DNA of 64,000 bases from Pseudomonas viridiflava (GTDB taxonomy: Bacteria; Pseudomonadota; Gammaproteobacteria; Pseudomonadales; Pseudomonadaceae), in assembly GCF_003702045.1 (NCBI RefSeq), contig NZ_RBTP01000029.1, positions 1 to 64,000 of the forward strand, given 5' to 3'. A model generated the notes under the pieces. That model did no database searches. It saw only the letters and a program-made list of their open reading frames with translations, and was not told where the DNA came from. A program made the translations under genes and the position numbers. Shown here in pieces: positions 20,180 to 28,636 of the stretch (its first letter is position 1; the number at the start of each line of letters is the position of its first letter).

Positions 20180-20779
20180 TCAGTTGAAATTAACGAATTC
20201 GATGCCGTGCGCCGGTGCTGCTCGACGAATCAGGCATTCGATTGCCGTTCCGGGGTTGACCCCGAAACGCTCTCCCCAATAACTGGCACCAAAGCGCCGT
20301 CCCAGCCGCTGGCGGCCACCGGTGTTCAGGGTCCACATGAATTGCGCGTTCCAGGTGCCGAAATGCGCCCGCCCAAAACGAGAACGCCCCATGCGGGGCG
20401 TTCGGAGTTCGGTGACAGAGGCGTCGGGGTAGCCCTGGCTGACGGCAATGCCGATATAGAACGCTGCGTTCTGCCCTCCTACGGCCACCAGCCGTTGACG
20501 TACCGACAGGCGCCGATCCTCGAACAGCGGCTTGAGCCCGAGACAGGGATCGGGCAGGTTCATCACCCGCTCCCAGTCCGGAACCAGTTCACTGACGGTG
20601 GCCGGGTCCATTTCGTTGAGCAGGTCGAAGGCGCGGCCGTCGATACGGGCGAACTCATGGGACAGACCGGCGATCAGTTGCTGCACCTCCGGCACCCGCT
20701 CCGGATCCCAGGCGGGACCTAGCGGCAGCAGCGCGTGCAGTTGCTCGGCGTAGTGCTCGGCGGTTCTTATGACGACCAT
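20180..20779 (-). CDS. YmfQ/Mu gp48-like tail protein (DUF2313)
   Basis: 199 residues, DUF2313 family. The N-terminus (HYAEQLHALLPLGPAW) and RQRLVAVGGQNAAFYIGIA are typical. In Mu-like phages it is the baseplate protein between gpJ-like gp47 and the fibre. It overlaps the upstream baseplate J gene by 13 bp and the fibre gene follows 10 bp later. Confidence 0.85.
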   Translation of the reverse strand: MVVIRTAEHYAEQLHALLPLGPAWDPERVPEVQQLIAGLSHEFARIDGRAFDLLNEMDPATVSELVPDWERVMNLPDPCLGLKPLFEDRRLSVRQRLVAVGGQNAAFYIGIAVSQGYPDASVTELRTPRMGRSRFGRAHFGTWNAQFMWTLNTGGRQRLGRRFGASYWGERFGVNPGTAIECLIRRAAPAHGIEFVNFN

Positions 20780-21807
20780 AAAATCCCCCCAAACGTGAGC
20801 AACTGATTGGCAGCTGCCGTGACATTGGCCTTGGGCGCAATCAGCACATGGTCGGTTTCCCCGGTTGCCCGGCTGATGGCTTCAGCGATATGCGTCAGCA
20901 ACAGGGTTTCGCCCAGACCGGCTTCACGATTGTGCAGATCGGCCAGTTGAGCCTGTACGGCGGCGCGCACCGCCGAGGTGTCCGGCGTCAGGCTGATGGT
21001 GTAGGTCACCGGTTTCTGAACCGGCGCCAGCACGTACAGCTCGGCGGTGACCGGGCGCAACGGTTCGATGTACGCAGCCACCTGAGCCAGTTGCTCCGCA
21101 TCCGGCGTCGGGGTCGCATCATCGTCACGCATGAAAAACACCGCGACAGTGCCCGGCCCCATATAGCGACGCACGCACCAGGCACGTGTCACGCCCGGCA
21201 CGTCCAGCGCCCAGGTGACGTAATCGTCCTGATTCCCGCCATGAGGAATAACCCGATAAGAACGTACGACACGAGCGCGCAGCGACTCGGTACTCTCTCG
21301 GGCGATGCCGCCTGTCAGGCCGTCCGCGATCACGGTAAAGCTGCTGTCGATGCCTTCAACAGGTTGCACGACGGTCATGACCTGCCCGGCGTCGGCATTG
21401 CCCAACGCACCTGCATCCACCGCCTCGACCGTGGTCGTGTTGTTGCCCGCCACAGTGGTCAAACCCTGAGTCACTCGATAGAAACGTCCATCGCTGAACT
21501 GCAGGATCGTATCGGCATCCAGCACTGCACCCGCTGCGGCCACAAAACGCACCGAGCCGGTGGCCGCCTGCGCAGGTTTGCGCGGCTGCCGGAGACGCAG
21601 AATGGCCTGCCGCTCAAGGGTGTCCTCATCGGCGGTGTCCGGCAGAATCTGGTCGGCGATCCAGTCCTGATAGCCGTACAACCCATAGGCCGCGCCACTG
21701 TGGGCGCGAGACAGCACGCGGGCATCGGACTGACGAAGCGCGTCGCCCGCCAGGTCAACCTGTGTGCGGTTGACGAGTGCGGGTAACGTGGGGGTTTCAA
21801 ACGGCAT
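20767..21807 (-). CDS. Baseplate J / Mu gp47-like protein
   Basis: 346-residue baseplate wedge protein. Recognised by the N-terminal segment FETPTLPALVNRTQVDLAG, the Gly-rich centre EGIDSSFTVIADGLTGG with the following ESTESLRARVVRSYR, and position between gp46 and gp48 homologues. It assembles the wedge ring that anchors fibres. Overlaps its neighbours on both sides, as expected in a compact tail operon. Confidence 0.9.
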   Translation of the reverse strand: MPFETPTLPALVNRTQVDLAGDALRQSDARVLSRAHSGAAYGLYGYQDWIADQILPDTADEDTLERQAILRLRQPRKPAQAATGSVRFVAAAGAVLDADTILQFSDGRFYRVTQGLTTVAGNNTTTVEAVDAGALGNADAGQVMTVVQPVEGIDSSFTVIADGLTGGIARESTESLRARVVRSYRVIPHGGNQDDYVTWALDVPGVTRAWCVRRYMGPGTVAVFFMRDDDATPTPDAEQLAQVAAYIEPLRPVTAELYVLAPVQKPVTYTISLTPDTSAVRAAVQAQLADLHNREAGLGETLLLTHIAEAISRATGETDHVLIAPKANVTAAANQLLTFGGILWSS

Positions 21808-22195
21808 AGATCACCTGCCACTGTTCTGAAGGGTTGAAGCGCACGACCTGGCCGTCCGGGACGACCAGCTCGACGCCCAGGTTCAAGCGGTTGCTCTGAA
21901 CCTGTTCGGTGAAGATGTTGATGCGCTGGACGTGACCGTCGTCGATCAGCCAGCTCAACGCTTCGCGGGCATAGAACTCGGCGTCGCGCTGCGTCTGAGC
22001 GGTGAGCTTGACCCTGCGCAGCAGCCAGAGCCTGGAGCCGATCCGGTCATTGGTCACAGCCGGGTACGTATCGCCCCACCAGCCAAAGCGCTCGGCATCG
22101 TCGAACGGATCGTCCGCCTCGGCGCGACGCCAGGTGAACAGGCTGATGATCACCGAGCGCAGCAATGAAGCCTGCAAGGAACCTTCGTTCATCAT
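21797..22195 (-). CDS. Mu gp46-like baseplate protein
   Basis: 132 residues, phage GP46 family. Markers are FGWWGDTYPAV and the region REALSWLIDDGHV. It is the Mu counterpart of T4 gp25/P2 gpW wedge subunits. Its ATG overlaps the stop of the upstream baseplate V gene (TGATG). Confidence 0.87.
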   Translation of the reverse strand: MMNEGSLQASLLRSVIISLFTWRRAEADDPFDDAERFGWWGDTYPAVTNDRIGSRLWLLRRVKLTAQTQRDAEFYAREALSWLIDDGHVQRINIFTEQVQSNRLNLGVELVVPDGQVVRFNPSEQWQVIYAV

Positions 22196-22704
22196 CAGCC
22201 ACCTCCCACGGGAGGCCCGCTCTGGTCGGGGCCGGAGCGCACGCTGGCGTGCAGGTGAGTGATCTGGCTGATGCCACCGGCAATCTGGTCACCCTGGGAA
22301 ACGATCTTTCCTGTCTGGGTGATCTGCGGCGTATCGAAATTCACGGCAGTAGCCGCCTTGATGTTCAAGGTGTTGGTTTGAATGTCGATGACCTTGCCGC
22401 GTTTGAAGTGAACCTTGTCACCTTCATCGGTGTAGATCGCCACCTCGCCCGACTCCAGTCCCTGGAGACGATAACGGCGGTCGGCGACCACCAGCAGCAG
22501 ACCGTGAGAACGATCCCCCCCGATGAAGGCCGCGATGCCTTCGGCACCGGCCAGGGGATTGCTGGTAAAGCCGTAGGGTTCGAAGTGTTCCATGTCGTCC
22601 TTGACCTCCCCTGCGGTCAGGCGCATTTGCAACGCTTGCATCTTGCTGCTGGCCCTTGCGAGCACGACCGTGCCGCGCACCAGCATGCGATTGAGCAGGT
22701 TCAT
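22195..22704 (-). CDS. Mu gp45-like baseplate assembly protein V (tail spike)
   Basis: 169-residue homologue of the Mu central spike gp45. It has an N-terminal OB-like part with EPYGFTSNPLAGAEGIAAF followed by beta-helical repeats ending in a Gly/Pro tail (SGPDQSGPPVGGG). The spike pierces the outer membrane of the target cell. It overlaps its upstream neighbour by 4 bp. Confidence 0.87.
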   Translation of the reverse strand: MNLLNRMLVRGTVVLARASSKMQALQMRLTAGEVKDDMEHFEPYGFTSNPLAGAEGIAAFIGGDRSHGLLLVVADRRYRLQGLESGEVAIYTDEGDKVHFKRGKVIDIQTNTLNIKAATAVNFDTPQITQTGKIVSQGDQIAGGISQITHLHASVRSGPDQSGPPVGGG

Positions 22705-23807
22705 GTGGCTTTTTCCTTATCGACAGGCAGCAAATAGGCGTAAGCGTCATTGTTGACCTGCGCCTTGCTGCGCTTGTTGGGGTCACCGGGCTCGGCCTCG
22801 AAACCCTCTTGCGGGCCAACGACCAGCGTGGCGGTGGTCCCCTGTTCACTGAGCGAATACGTCACGGATGAAATCAGCATGTGCCGATCAAAGCCGATGA
22901 TGGGATCGATGACGCGCACCACGGTGTTATGCCGCCAAAGCGCGCCGTTGGACTGTCGCCAGCCTTGCACTTTGTAGGTGGTGAGCAGCGCCTTGCCCAC
23001 CCGATGACCGCGCTCCCAGTTGGCGCGACTTAGCGCAAGTTCGGGCGTAATCGGCGCGCTCTCCTGAATCAGCAGCACGCGATGACGCTCGGTCCTTGCG
23101 TCAGTCACTGAAGCATTAACTTCCGACGCAGCCTTGCCGGACGTCTTGTCGTCGCCCGTCTGCTGACCGATGACCCGGTACTCGGAAAAAAGCCCGGAAA
23201 AGTCCAGCGTCGCGCTGGCAGTCAGCAGGTTCTTGCCCAATTCCAGCGCGTCCACCGCATCTCCCCCGCTGCCAGGCTTGGCCAATACGACGTTGCCATG
23301 CTCGTCATCGGTGGAGAAAATCCGAAACAGGGTCAACAGTCGGTCGATGGACTTGAACACGCTTTCAGCCGGTTCAATGGTGTGTCTGGACAGCTTCGAG
23401 GTTTCCGGTATTTCGCTGATGACCTTCAACCCATAAGGTGCAGCCAGTGCCGTGACGATGGCCAGCACGCTGACGCCTTTCCACTCGTTCGGTCTGTTGA
23501 TCGCCGCGCAGTCGATCAGGTCAGCCGTCAGGGAGCGGCCAGATACTTTCAACGTGATCTGCTTGCCGTCGTAGCTGACCGGCGTGGCAAACACCCAACC
23601 GGTCAATATCAGCTCGCCACCGATGCGCACCTCACAGCGCTCACCCGCCCTGATCGGCCGTACCACATCATTTCCGGGCCACTTCCAGGTAATGCCGACG
23701 TCAAAGCTGCGCGCCTGACGATCGAATCCGGCAGAGATTTCCACGGTTTTCCAGCCGCCATAGTCCTGATTGCCAACCGTCAGGGTGACAACATTAGGGT
23801 CGATCAT
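22701..23807 (-). CDS. Mu gp44-like baseplate hub protein (gpP/gpD type)
   Basis: 368 residues. The opening VTLTVGNQDYGGWKTVEISA and the sequence AGERCEVRIGGELILTGWV match the Mu gp44/T4 gp27-like hub family. It sits between the spike gene and the gp43-like gene as in Mu. The hub joins spike and tube. Confidence 0.87.
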   Translation of the reverse strand: MIDPNVVTLTVGNQDYGGWKTVEISAGFDRQARSFDVGITWKWPGNDVVRPIRAGERCEVRIGGELILTGWVFATPVSYDGKQITLKVSGRSLTADLIDCAAINRPNEWKGVSVLAIVTALAAPYGLKVISEIPETSKLSRHTIEPAESVFKSIDRLLTLFRIFSTDDEHGNVVLAKPGSGGDAVDALELGKNLLTASATLDFSGLFSEYRVIGQQTGDDKTSGKAASEVNASVTDARTERHRVLLIQESAPITPELALSRANWERGHRVGKALLTTYKVQGWRQSNGALWRHNTVVRVIDPIIGFDRHMLISSVTYSLSEQGTTATLVVGPQEGFEAEPGDPNKRSKAQVNNDAYAYLLPVDKEKAT

Positions 23808-23810
23808 GGG

Positions 23811-25295
23811 TTACTCCTGAGCGATCTTGAGCGTGCCGGGCGGCACGAAGCCTGGGTGCGGAATACGGTTGCGCTGAACCACTTCGCCCGAGCGACTGGC
23901 GTCACCGAATCGGCGGTAGGCCAGCACCAAAGCCGGCAAAGGCTCGGCAACCTTCATGTCCAAAAGACGCACACCGGAAGCCGCCACTGCGTTGAGATGA
24001 CTGATCAGCGCATGCCGCAGCGTGTTGAGCGCCAGGTAATGCTCGGGATCGGCTTTCAGAGAGGCTTCCCAGATGGCCGAGCTAAGTGTGTCGCGCAGTT
24101 CGATGACATCGTCGGCCACCGGCACATCGGCGCGTTGCAGCGGTTGAACCCGTTGCTGATCCAGAGACGGCACTACGAGAATCGGCTGCGTGTTGACCGC
24201 CACCGGCATGCTGGCCACGACCCTCGCCACCTTGACGAGCAACGCGTCCTGCACCAGATCCGCCGTGGCCTGAGCCGTCACCCCTGTATCGAGACCACCG
24301 CCCTGGTTAACCTGATTGATGCTGGAAACGGCCTGCGCCTGTTGAGTGGCTTCTGAAATGATCGCGCGATACGGCACAGCCTCGGCACCAGAGGCGTTTC
24401 TTACGCCTGAAGCGCTCGATGCGACGCCGCCAGAGGTGCCAGACGTGCCTGCGCTACCGGAACCTGAACCTGAACCTGAACCACCATTACTACCGCCCAT
24501 GCTCCCGTTGCCAGCACTGCCGCTTCCACTGCCCGCACTGCCGCCGCCGGAACCAGCAGATCCGCTACCGGAATTGCCCGAGCCACTTCCAGCAAAACCT
24601 GCGCTGCCACTTCCCCTTCCGACCCGGCGACTGTCACCGTCAAAACTGGTAAAGAACGTGGAAACCATCGTGCTCAGTGTGTAAGGCGCATTGACCAGCG
24701 AATGCACCAGCGCGGTGACATCCGAATAGATCGCCATGAACGATGAGAACTGTCGTTGCACGGTGGCGAATACCCCCGACAACGTGCTGCGCAGCGCCTG
24801 AATGTTGATACGGACTGCATCCACCGTTGCCATGACCGCCCTATAGCGCCTGAGCGCCGACTCCAGCAGTCCCTCGGACGCCTGCATCAGCTGGCGTCGA
24901 GTGTTGAGCGTGGACGTCGGAAACTTGAGCGGTTGGTCCGGGTAAAACTTGAGATCCAGCCGGACGATCCCGCCTTCGGCCAGGGCGTGCGTCATACTGC
25001 ATTCGCCGACCTGTACCTGCATGCGGCCCAGCCAGGGATGCACCAACTCCCCCGCCCCCTGCGCTTCCAGCGCTTGAAGCAGCTTGTCCCTTTGCTTGAA
25101 ACAGTCGGGTCCGACGATGAACGCCGTGACCGTATGGATCTGCGATTGCTTGCCCAAGGTTTCGAAGTAAGGCTCGTCGCGCTGCGGAAACTCATGCAAC
25201 TGCCCCTTGCGCCCGATCGGGACACTGGCCTTTTCAATGAAAAAGCCGATGCCCCTGAAAGACGCCGGCAACAGGCTGTCACGCCATGTACTCAT
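23811..25295 (-). CDS. Mu gp43-like (DNA circularisation N domain) baseplate protein with Gly/Ser linker
   Basis: 494 residues. The N-terminal about 110 residues (WRDSLLPASFRGIGFFIEKA, then RDEPYFETLGKQ) are the 'DNA circularisation protein N' domain, a misnomer for a baseplate or tube-initiator component equivalent to LysM-type hub proteins. Residues about 225-300 are nearly pure Gly/Ser/Ala, which is unusual for the family. The C-terminal third is Ala/Leu-rich helical. It overlaps the tape-measure stop by 4 bp. Confidence 0.85.
   Translation of the reverse strand: MSTWRDSLLPASFRGIGFFIEKASVPIGRKGQLHEFPQRDEPYFETLGKQSQIHTVTAFIVGPDCFKQRDKLLQALEAQGAGELVHPWLGRMQVQVGECSMTHALAEGGIVRLDLKFYPDQPLKFPTSTLNTRRQLMQASEGLLESALRRYRAVMATVDAVRINIQALRSTLSGVFATVQRQFSSFMAIYSDVTALVHSLVNAPYTLSTMVSTFFTSFDGDSRRVGRGSGSAGFAGSGSGNSGSGSAGSGGGSAGSGSGSAGNGSMGGSNGGSGSGSGSGSAGTSGTSGGVASSASGVRNASGAEAVPYRAIISEATQQAQAVSSINQVNQGGGLDTGVTAQATADLVQDALLVKVARVVASMPVAVNTQPILVVPSLDQQRVQPLQRADVPVADDVIELRDTLSSAIWEASLKADPEHYLALNTLRHALISHLNAVAASGVRLLDMKVAEPLPALVLAYRRFGDASRSGEVVQRNRIPHPGFVPPGTLKIAQE
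24402..24617 (-). repeat. Gly/Ser-coding low-complexity tract
   Basis: DNA encoding about 72 residues that are almost only Gly, Ser and Ala, with short imperfect repeats of codons for GSGSAG. It lies inside the gp43-like gene. Confidence 0.85.
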
Positions 25296-27799
25296 GCTGC
25301 GGCTCCTGCGCCGAGGGTTCGATAGCCCACGCTTGGCGATATCGTCAAGCCAGGTTGATTGGTCTGAATCTGCTGGGTACGCATGCCCGCTGGCGCGTTC
25401 TCAAAACGAATGTTGAGCTCGCCTTCAAGCCGTGAACCTGTGCCCGCACCTTGTTGCAATAACAGACTGCCGGGTGCTGGCATGTTCGGCGCACCCAGCA
25501 GTTGGCTGGTCGCCGGTATTCCCATCGCCTGATTGATCTGCTGCTGCTTGAGCTGACTGGCCTGAACTGTATCAGCCGTCAGGAAAGCCCCTTTCCCGCC
25601 ACCGGGACCTGCGTTATCCGCACGCTGTCCTTCCGCGAACTCACTGAGTTTCTGGGTGGCTTTTTGCAGCAGAGACTGATCCCCGGAGCCACCACCAAAC
25701 CAGCTCATGATCGGTTCGAGGAATGGCTTGATGTCTGAGAAAAGCCCCGAAAAGAAGGTTTTGATCGGCTCCCATTTCTCGCTGATCATCCCCAACGGGG
25801 ACCAGTCGAACATCAGCATGAGCATGTCTGTGAAGGGTGCTGCTTCGGCCTTGATGGTTTCCCAAAGGCCGGAGAAGAAGCCGCTCAACGGTTGCCACAC
25901 CGCCGAGAGCACTTCCATTGGCGACACGCTGAACAGAGCGGCCAGTGCATCTGTCACAGGTGCCGCCTCAGCCTTGATGGTTTCCCAGAGACCTGTGAAG
26001 AAGCCGCTCACCGGTTGCCACACCGCCGAAATCAGGTCCATTGGCGACCAGTCGAACAGCGTCTGAAAGTAACCCAGTACCGGCGAAGCCAGCGCTCTGA
26101 TAACGTCCCAGAGCGCGCTGAAAAATTCGGACAATGGCTGCCAGTTCGAAATGATCATGCCGATCGGTGTCCAGCCGAACAGCGTTTTCATCGCGTCGAA
26201 AACAGGCGCTGCCAACGCCTTGATGCCGTCCCACAGTCCGACAAAAAACGCAGACAGTGGCTGCCAGTTCGACACAATCATGCCCACCGGCGACCAGGCG
26301 AACAGCGCTTTTATGAAATCGAACACCGGCGCTGCTAGCGCCTTGATGCCGTCCCACAGTCCGACAAAAAACGCAGACAGTGGCTGCCAGTTCGACACAA
26401 TCATGCCCACCGGCGACCAGGCGAACAGTGTCTTGAGTACGCCCCACACTGCCATGACAGGCTCACGAATCGCAGCCCACAGAGCCTGGAAGTACGGGGC
26501 GACGGTCGACCAGTTGGCAATCAGAAAACCTGCGGCAAGCGCCAGAGCACGAACGATCATGCCCACTGGCGACAGACCGATGACCATGCTCAACACTTTG
26601 CTGGCATTGGCCGCCGCCAGCACCGCCATTTGCAGTACACCAAAAGCAATCGCAGCGCCCACCACACCCTTGATCACGCCTGGGTGTTCGGCGGCCAGCG
26701 CGGCGACCTGAGAAATCATCGGCCCGATCACGGCCATTACTTCGTTCATCGCCGGCAGAAACATACTGCCGATATTGATGCTCAGGCGATCAACCCGATT
26801 GTTCATTTGCTCCAACGCGTTAGCCGTCAGCTCCGAGTTGGCCTGGAACTCTTGCTCGACGGTTCCTGCCGACTGCACCCCCTCCCCGACTTTCGCCAGG
26901 TTGGAGCGCAGCACATCCAGGTTCTTGAGCAGTGGCGTAATGGCACCCAGCGATTCCTCGCCAAACAGTTGCGTAATGACCGCCGACTGTGTGCCCGGAT
27001 CGACCGTCGAGATGGCATTGAGCACCTTCTCGATGGTCCCGGACGGGTTTTGCTGCATACCTTGGGTCAGCTGGTTGATGTCCAGCTGCAAGGCCTGAAA
27101 CGCCCCGGCCTTGGCTGCACCGCCCTCGGTAATCGACTGCATGAAGTTCTTGATGCCCTTGGCGGCGACGTCGGTCGGGACATCCACCCCGGCCAGCGTA
27201 GCGCCCATAGCAGCAATCTCGCCCGACGCACGACCTGCCACAGGCCCGAGCGGGCCCATCGCAGTCACCATCGTTGCAATCTGCTTTTCCAGGTTGTTGT
27301 TGCCGAGCACGTTAATCTTCTCGGACAGCGCTGCAACTTGAGGCTGAGTCAGCTCGAATGAGGAACGCCACTTGCCCATCATTTCGCCGGACTCAGCCGC
27401 CGTCTGATCGAATGCGATGCCCATTTTCACGGCATCGGTGGCAAACCCGGTCAGCTCCTCACGCGGCACATTGGCCTTGGCCCCTTCGCTGACAATCGCG
27501 GCAATGCCACTGGCGCTAGCCGGAAGCCGCTCACTCAAGTCAAGAATGTCGCGGCTCATCGCCTGGAATTGCTGCGGGGTATCGAACTTCACCGACCGTT
27601 TCACACCGGCCATGCTTGTCTCAAAGCCCATCGCTGCCTTTACGGCTTTGATCAACGGTTCCGTCAAGGCGTTGTCTGCGCTTCCAAGGTCAGCGTTTTC
27701 AAGTCCTTCCCGGAATCCATTGACGTTTTTGCGGACAGTCGCCAGCGTTGGAGACAGTTGGTCGACACCGGTAATCATCGTCCTGATAGCGTTTGCCAT
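25292..27799 (-). CDS. Tail tape-measure protein
   Basis: 835 residues. The N-terminal half is the TP901-type tape-measure domain (SFELTQPQVAALSEKI, GRASGEIAAMGATLAG). Hydrophobic helices follow around residues 370-430. A run of six 41-residue repeats, each a variant of FAWSPVGMIVSNWQPLSAFF, comes next. It sets tail length. The ATG at 27799 overlaps the stop of the frameshifted chaperone (TGATG); a GTG one codon earlier is less likely. Confidence 0.93.
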   Translation of the reverse strand: MANAIRTMITGVDQLSPTLATVRKNVNGFREGLENADLGSADNALTEPLIKAVKAAMGFETSMAGVKRSVKFDTPQQFQAMSRDILDLSERLPASASGIAAIVSEGAKANVPREELTGFATDAVKMGIAFDQTAAESGEMMGKWRSSFELTQPQVAALSEKINVLGNNNLEKQIATMVTAMGPLGPVAGRASGEIAAMGATLAGVDVPTDVAAKGIKNFMQSITEGGAAKAGAFQALQLDINQLTQGMQQNPSGTIEKVLNAISTVDPGTQSAVITQLFGEESLGAITPLLKNLDVLRSNLAKVGEGVQSAGTVEQEFQANSELTANALEQMNNRVDRLSINIGSMFLPAMNEVMAVIGPMISQVAALAAEHPGVIKGVVGAAIAFGVLQMAVLAAANASKVLSMVIGLSPVGMIVRALALAAGFLIANWSTVAPYFQALWAAIREPVMAVWGVLKTLFAWSPVGMIVSNWQPLSAFFVGLWDGIKALAAPVFDFIKALFAWSPVGMIVSNWQPLSAFFVGLWDGIKALAAPVFDAMKTLFGWTPIGMIISNWQPLSEFFSALWDVIRALASPVLGYFQTLFDWSPMDLISAVWQPVSGFFTGLWETIKAEAAPVTDALAALFSVSPMEVLSAVWQPLSGFFSGLWETIKAEAAPFTDMLMLMFDWSPLGMISEKWEPIKTFFSGLFSDIKPFLEPIMSWFGGGSGDQSLLQKATQKLSEFAEGQRADNAGPGGGKGAFLTADTVQASQLKQQQINQAMGIPATSQLLGAPNMPAPGSLLLQQGAGTGSRLEGELNIRFENAPAGMRTQQIQTNQPGLTISPSVGYRTLGAGAAA
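25688..26425 (-). repeat. Six tandem 123-bp repeats in the tape-measure gene
   Basis: Six units of 41 codons in perfect phase. The two nearest the 5' side of the gene are almost identical in DNA (offset exactly 123 bp, for example 26218 and 26341). The other four have diverged. Confidence 0.9.
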
Positions 27800-28226
27800 C
27801 ACTCCCCCTGCAAAATCTGGTTGATGCGTTGTGCCTGCAAGATCGACTCGGTGATGACGTCCAGCTCCCTGGACATCATCAGTGCGGGGTCGGTCTTCCA
27901 GAAGTACGCGAGGTCGTAAACGACGGCTATCAGGCCTTCAAGGTCGCTGATGCCGCTGCCATGAAAAAACTCGCGACCTTCCAGCTCAACGTGTTGATGT
28001 CACACAGATCCATCTGATTGACAGACGACGGCGGAATGCCGGCGCAGACAGCGATGTACTTCGCCGCCACGTCCAGATCCAGGGACACGTCCTCGTTTTT
28101 GTCGATCCGGTAAGGCAGAGCCTTGATGGCGCGTGCTTCCTGTGCGGTGGGACGACGAAACGTCAGTTGCGAAACGGTTTCGCCATGAGCCTCGATAGGG
28201 CTTGCCAGCTCGATGACTTCACTCAT
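27799..28226 (-). CDS. Frameshifted long form of the tail assembly chaperone
   Basis: If ribosomes slip back one base at 27963-27969, codon 88 of the short chaperone continues in the -1 frame for 54 codons (HGSGISDLEGLIAVVYDLAYF first) to the TGA at 27799-27801. This gives a fusion of 142 residues. The extension lies exactly between the short gene and the tape measure and ends in a TGATG overlap with it. This is the G/GT-type arrangement long known in lambda, P2 and Mu-like tails. The extension has no start of its own. Direct evidence of frameshifting is lacking. Confidence 0.8.
27930..28226 (-). CDS. Tail assembly chaperone, short form (Mu gp41-like)
   Basis: 98-residue protein of the phage tail assembly E/gp41 family. 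It contains the typical TFRRPTAQEARAIKALPY, then KYIAVCAGIPPSSVNQMDLC. It binds the tape measure while tube subunits polymerise. Its ATG overlaps the tube gene stop (ATGA). An ATG is preferred over the TTG two codons earlier, as AGGGG is suitably placed. Confidence 0.85.
   Translation of the reverse strand: MSEVIELASPIEAHGETVSQLTFRRPTAQEARAIKALPYRIDKNEDVSLDLDVAAKYIAVCAGIPPSSVNQMDLCDINTLSWKVASFFMAAASATLKA
27963..27969 (-). other. -1 programmed frameshift slippery site
   Basis: The minus strand reads T TTT TTC in the zero frame of the short chaperone (codons 87-88), a canonical X XXY YYZ heptamer. The -1 frame is open beyond it for 54 codons up to the tape-measure start. Confidence 0.82.
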
Positions 28227-28570
28227 TGCCAAATCCCCTGGTTGCCGTCGAATTTCAGTTCGAAGGTGCCGTCATCGGCCTTGCTGCTTGGCTCGTCAAC
28301 CAGATACGCGCCAGACAGCACGTAGGTCTTGCCGTTGTTGAACTCGCAGGTGATGGTCATATCCACACCCGTGGTGAGCAACTTGAGCGGCAGATCCGGT
28401 GTATGCACAGCTGTGAATTTCAGCCAGGCCGCCTTGTCCGTTTCCTTGTAATAGCCCGGGACCACTGTCTCGCGCTTCACGTTCATCAACGGGGCTTCGC
28501 CGCCACCGGTAATGGTCAATTGGGTGCCATCCACTTTGATGTAGCAGGTACCCGCAACTTTCTGACCCAT
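28223..28570 (-). CDS. Tail tube protein (Mu gpM-like)
   Basis: 115 residues. The start GQKVAGTCYIKVDGTQL and the core KRETVVPGYYKE are typical of Mu-type tube proteins. It forms the inner tube that is driven through the target envelope. It follows the sheath gene with an intervening terminator-like hairpin and overlaps the chaperone gene by 4 bp. Confidence 0.9.
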   Translation of the reverse strand: MGQKVAGTCYIKVDGTQLTITGGGEAPLMNVKRETVVPGYYKETDKAAWLKFTAVHTPDLPLKLLTTGVDMTITCEFNNGKTYVLSGAYLVDEPSSKADDGTFELKFDGNQGIWQ

Positions 28571-28589
28571 GTTGTTTATCTCCAGAATG

Positions 28590-28613
28590 AAAAAACCCGC
28601 ACGAGGCGGGTTT
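28590..28613 (-). terminator. Terminator-like hairpin between sheath and tube genes
   Basis: On the minus strand AAACCCGC and GCGGGTTT pair around CTCGT and end in TTTTTT. It is a textbook intrinsic terminator inside the tail operon, so partial read-through or antitermination is implied. Confidence 0.8.
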
Positions 28614-28636
28614 GAAAATGATGTTGGTGGAGCGAC

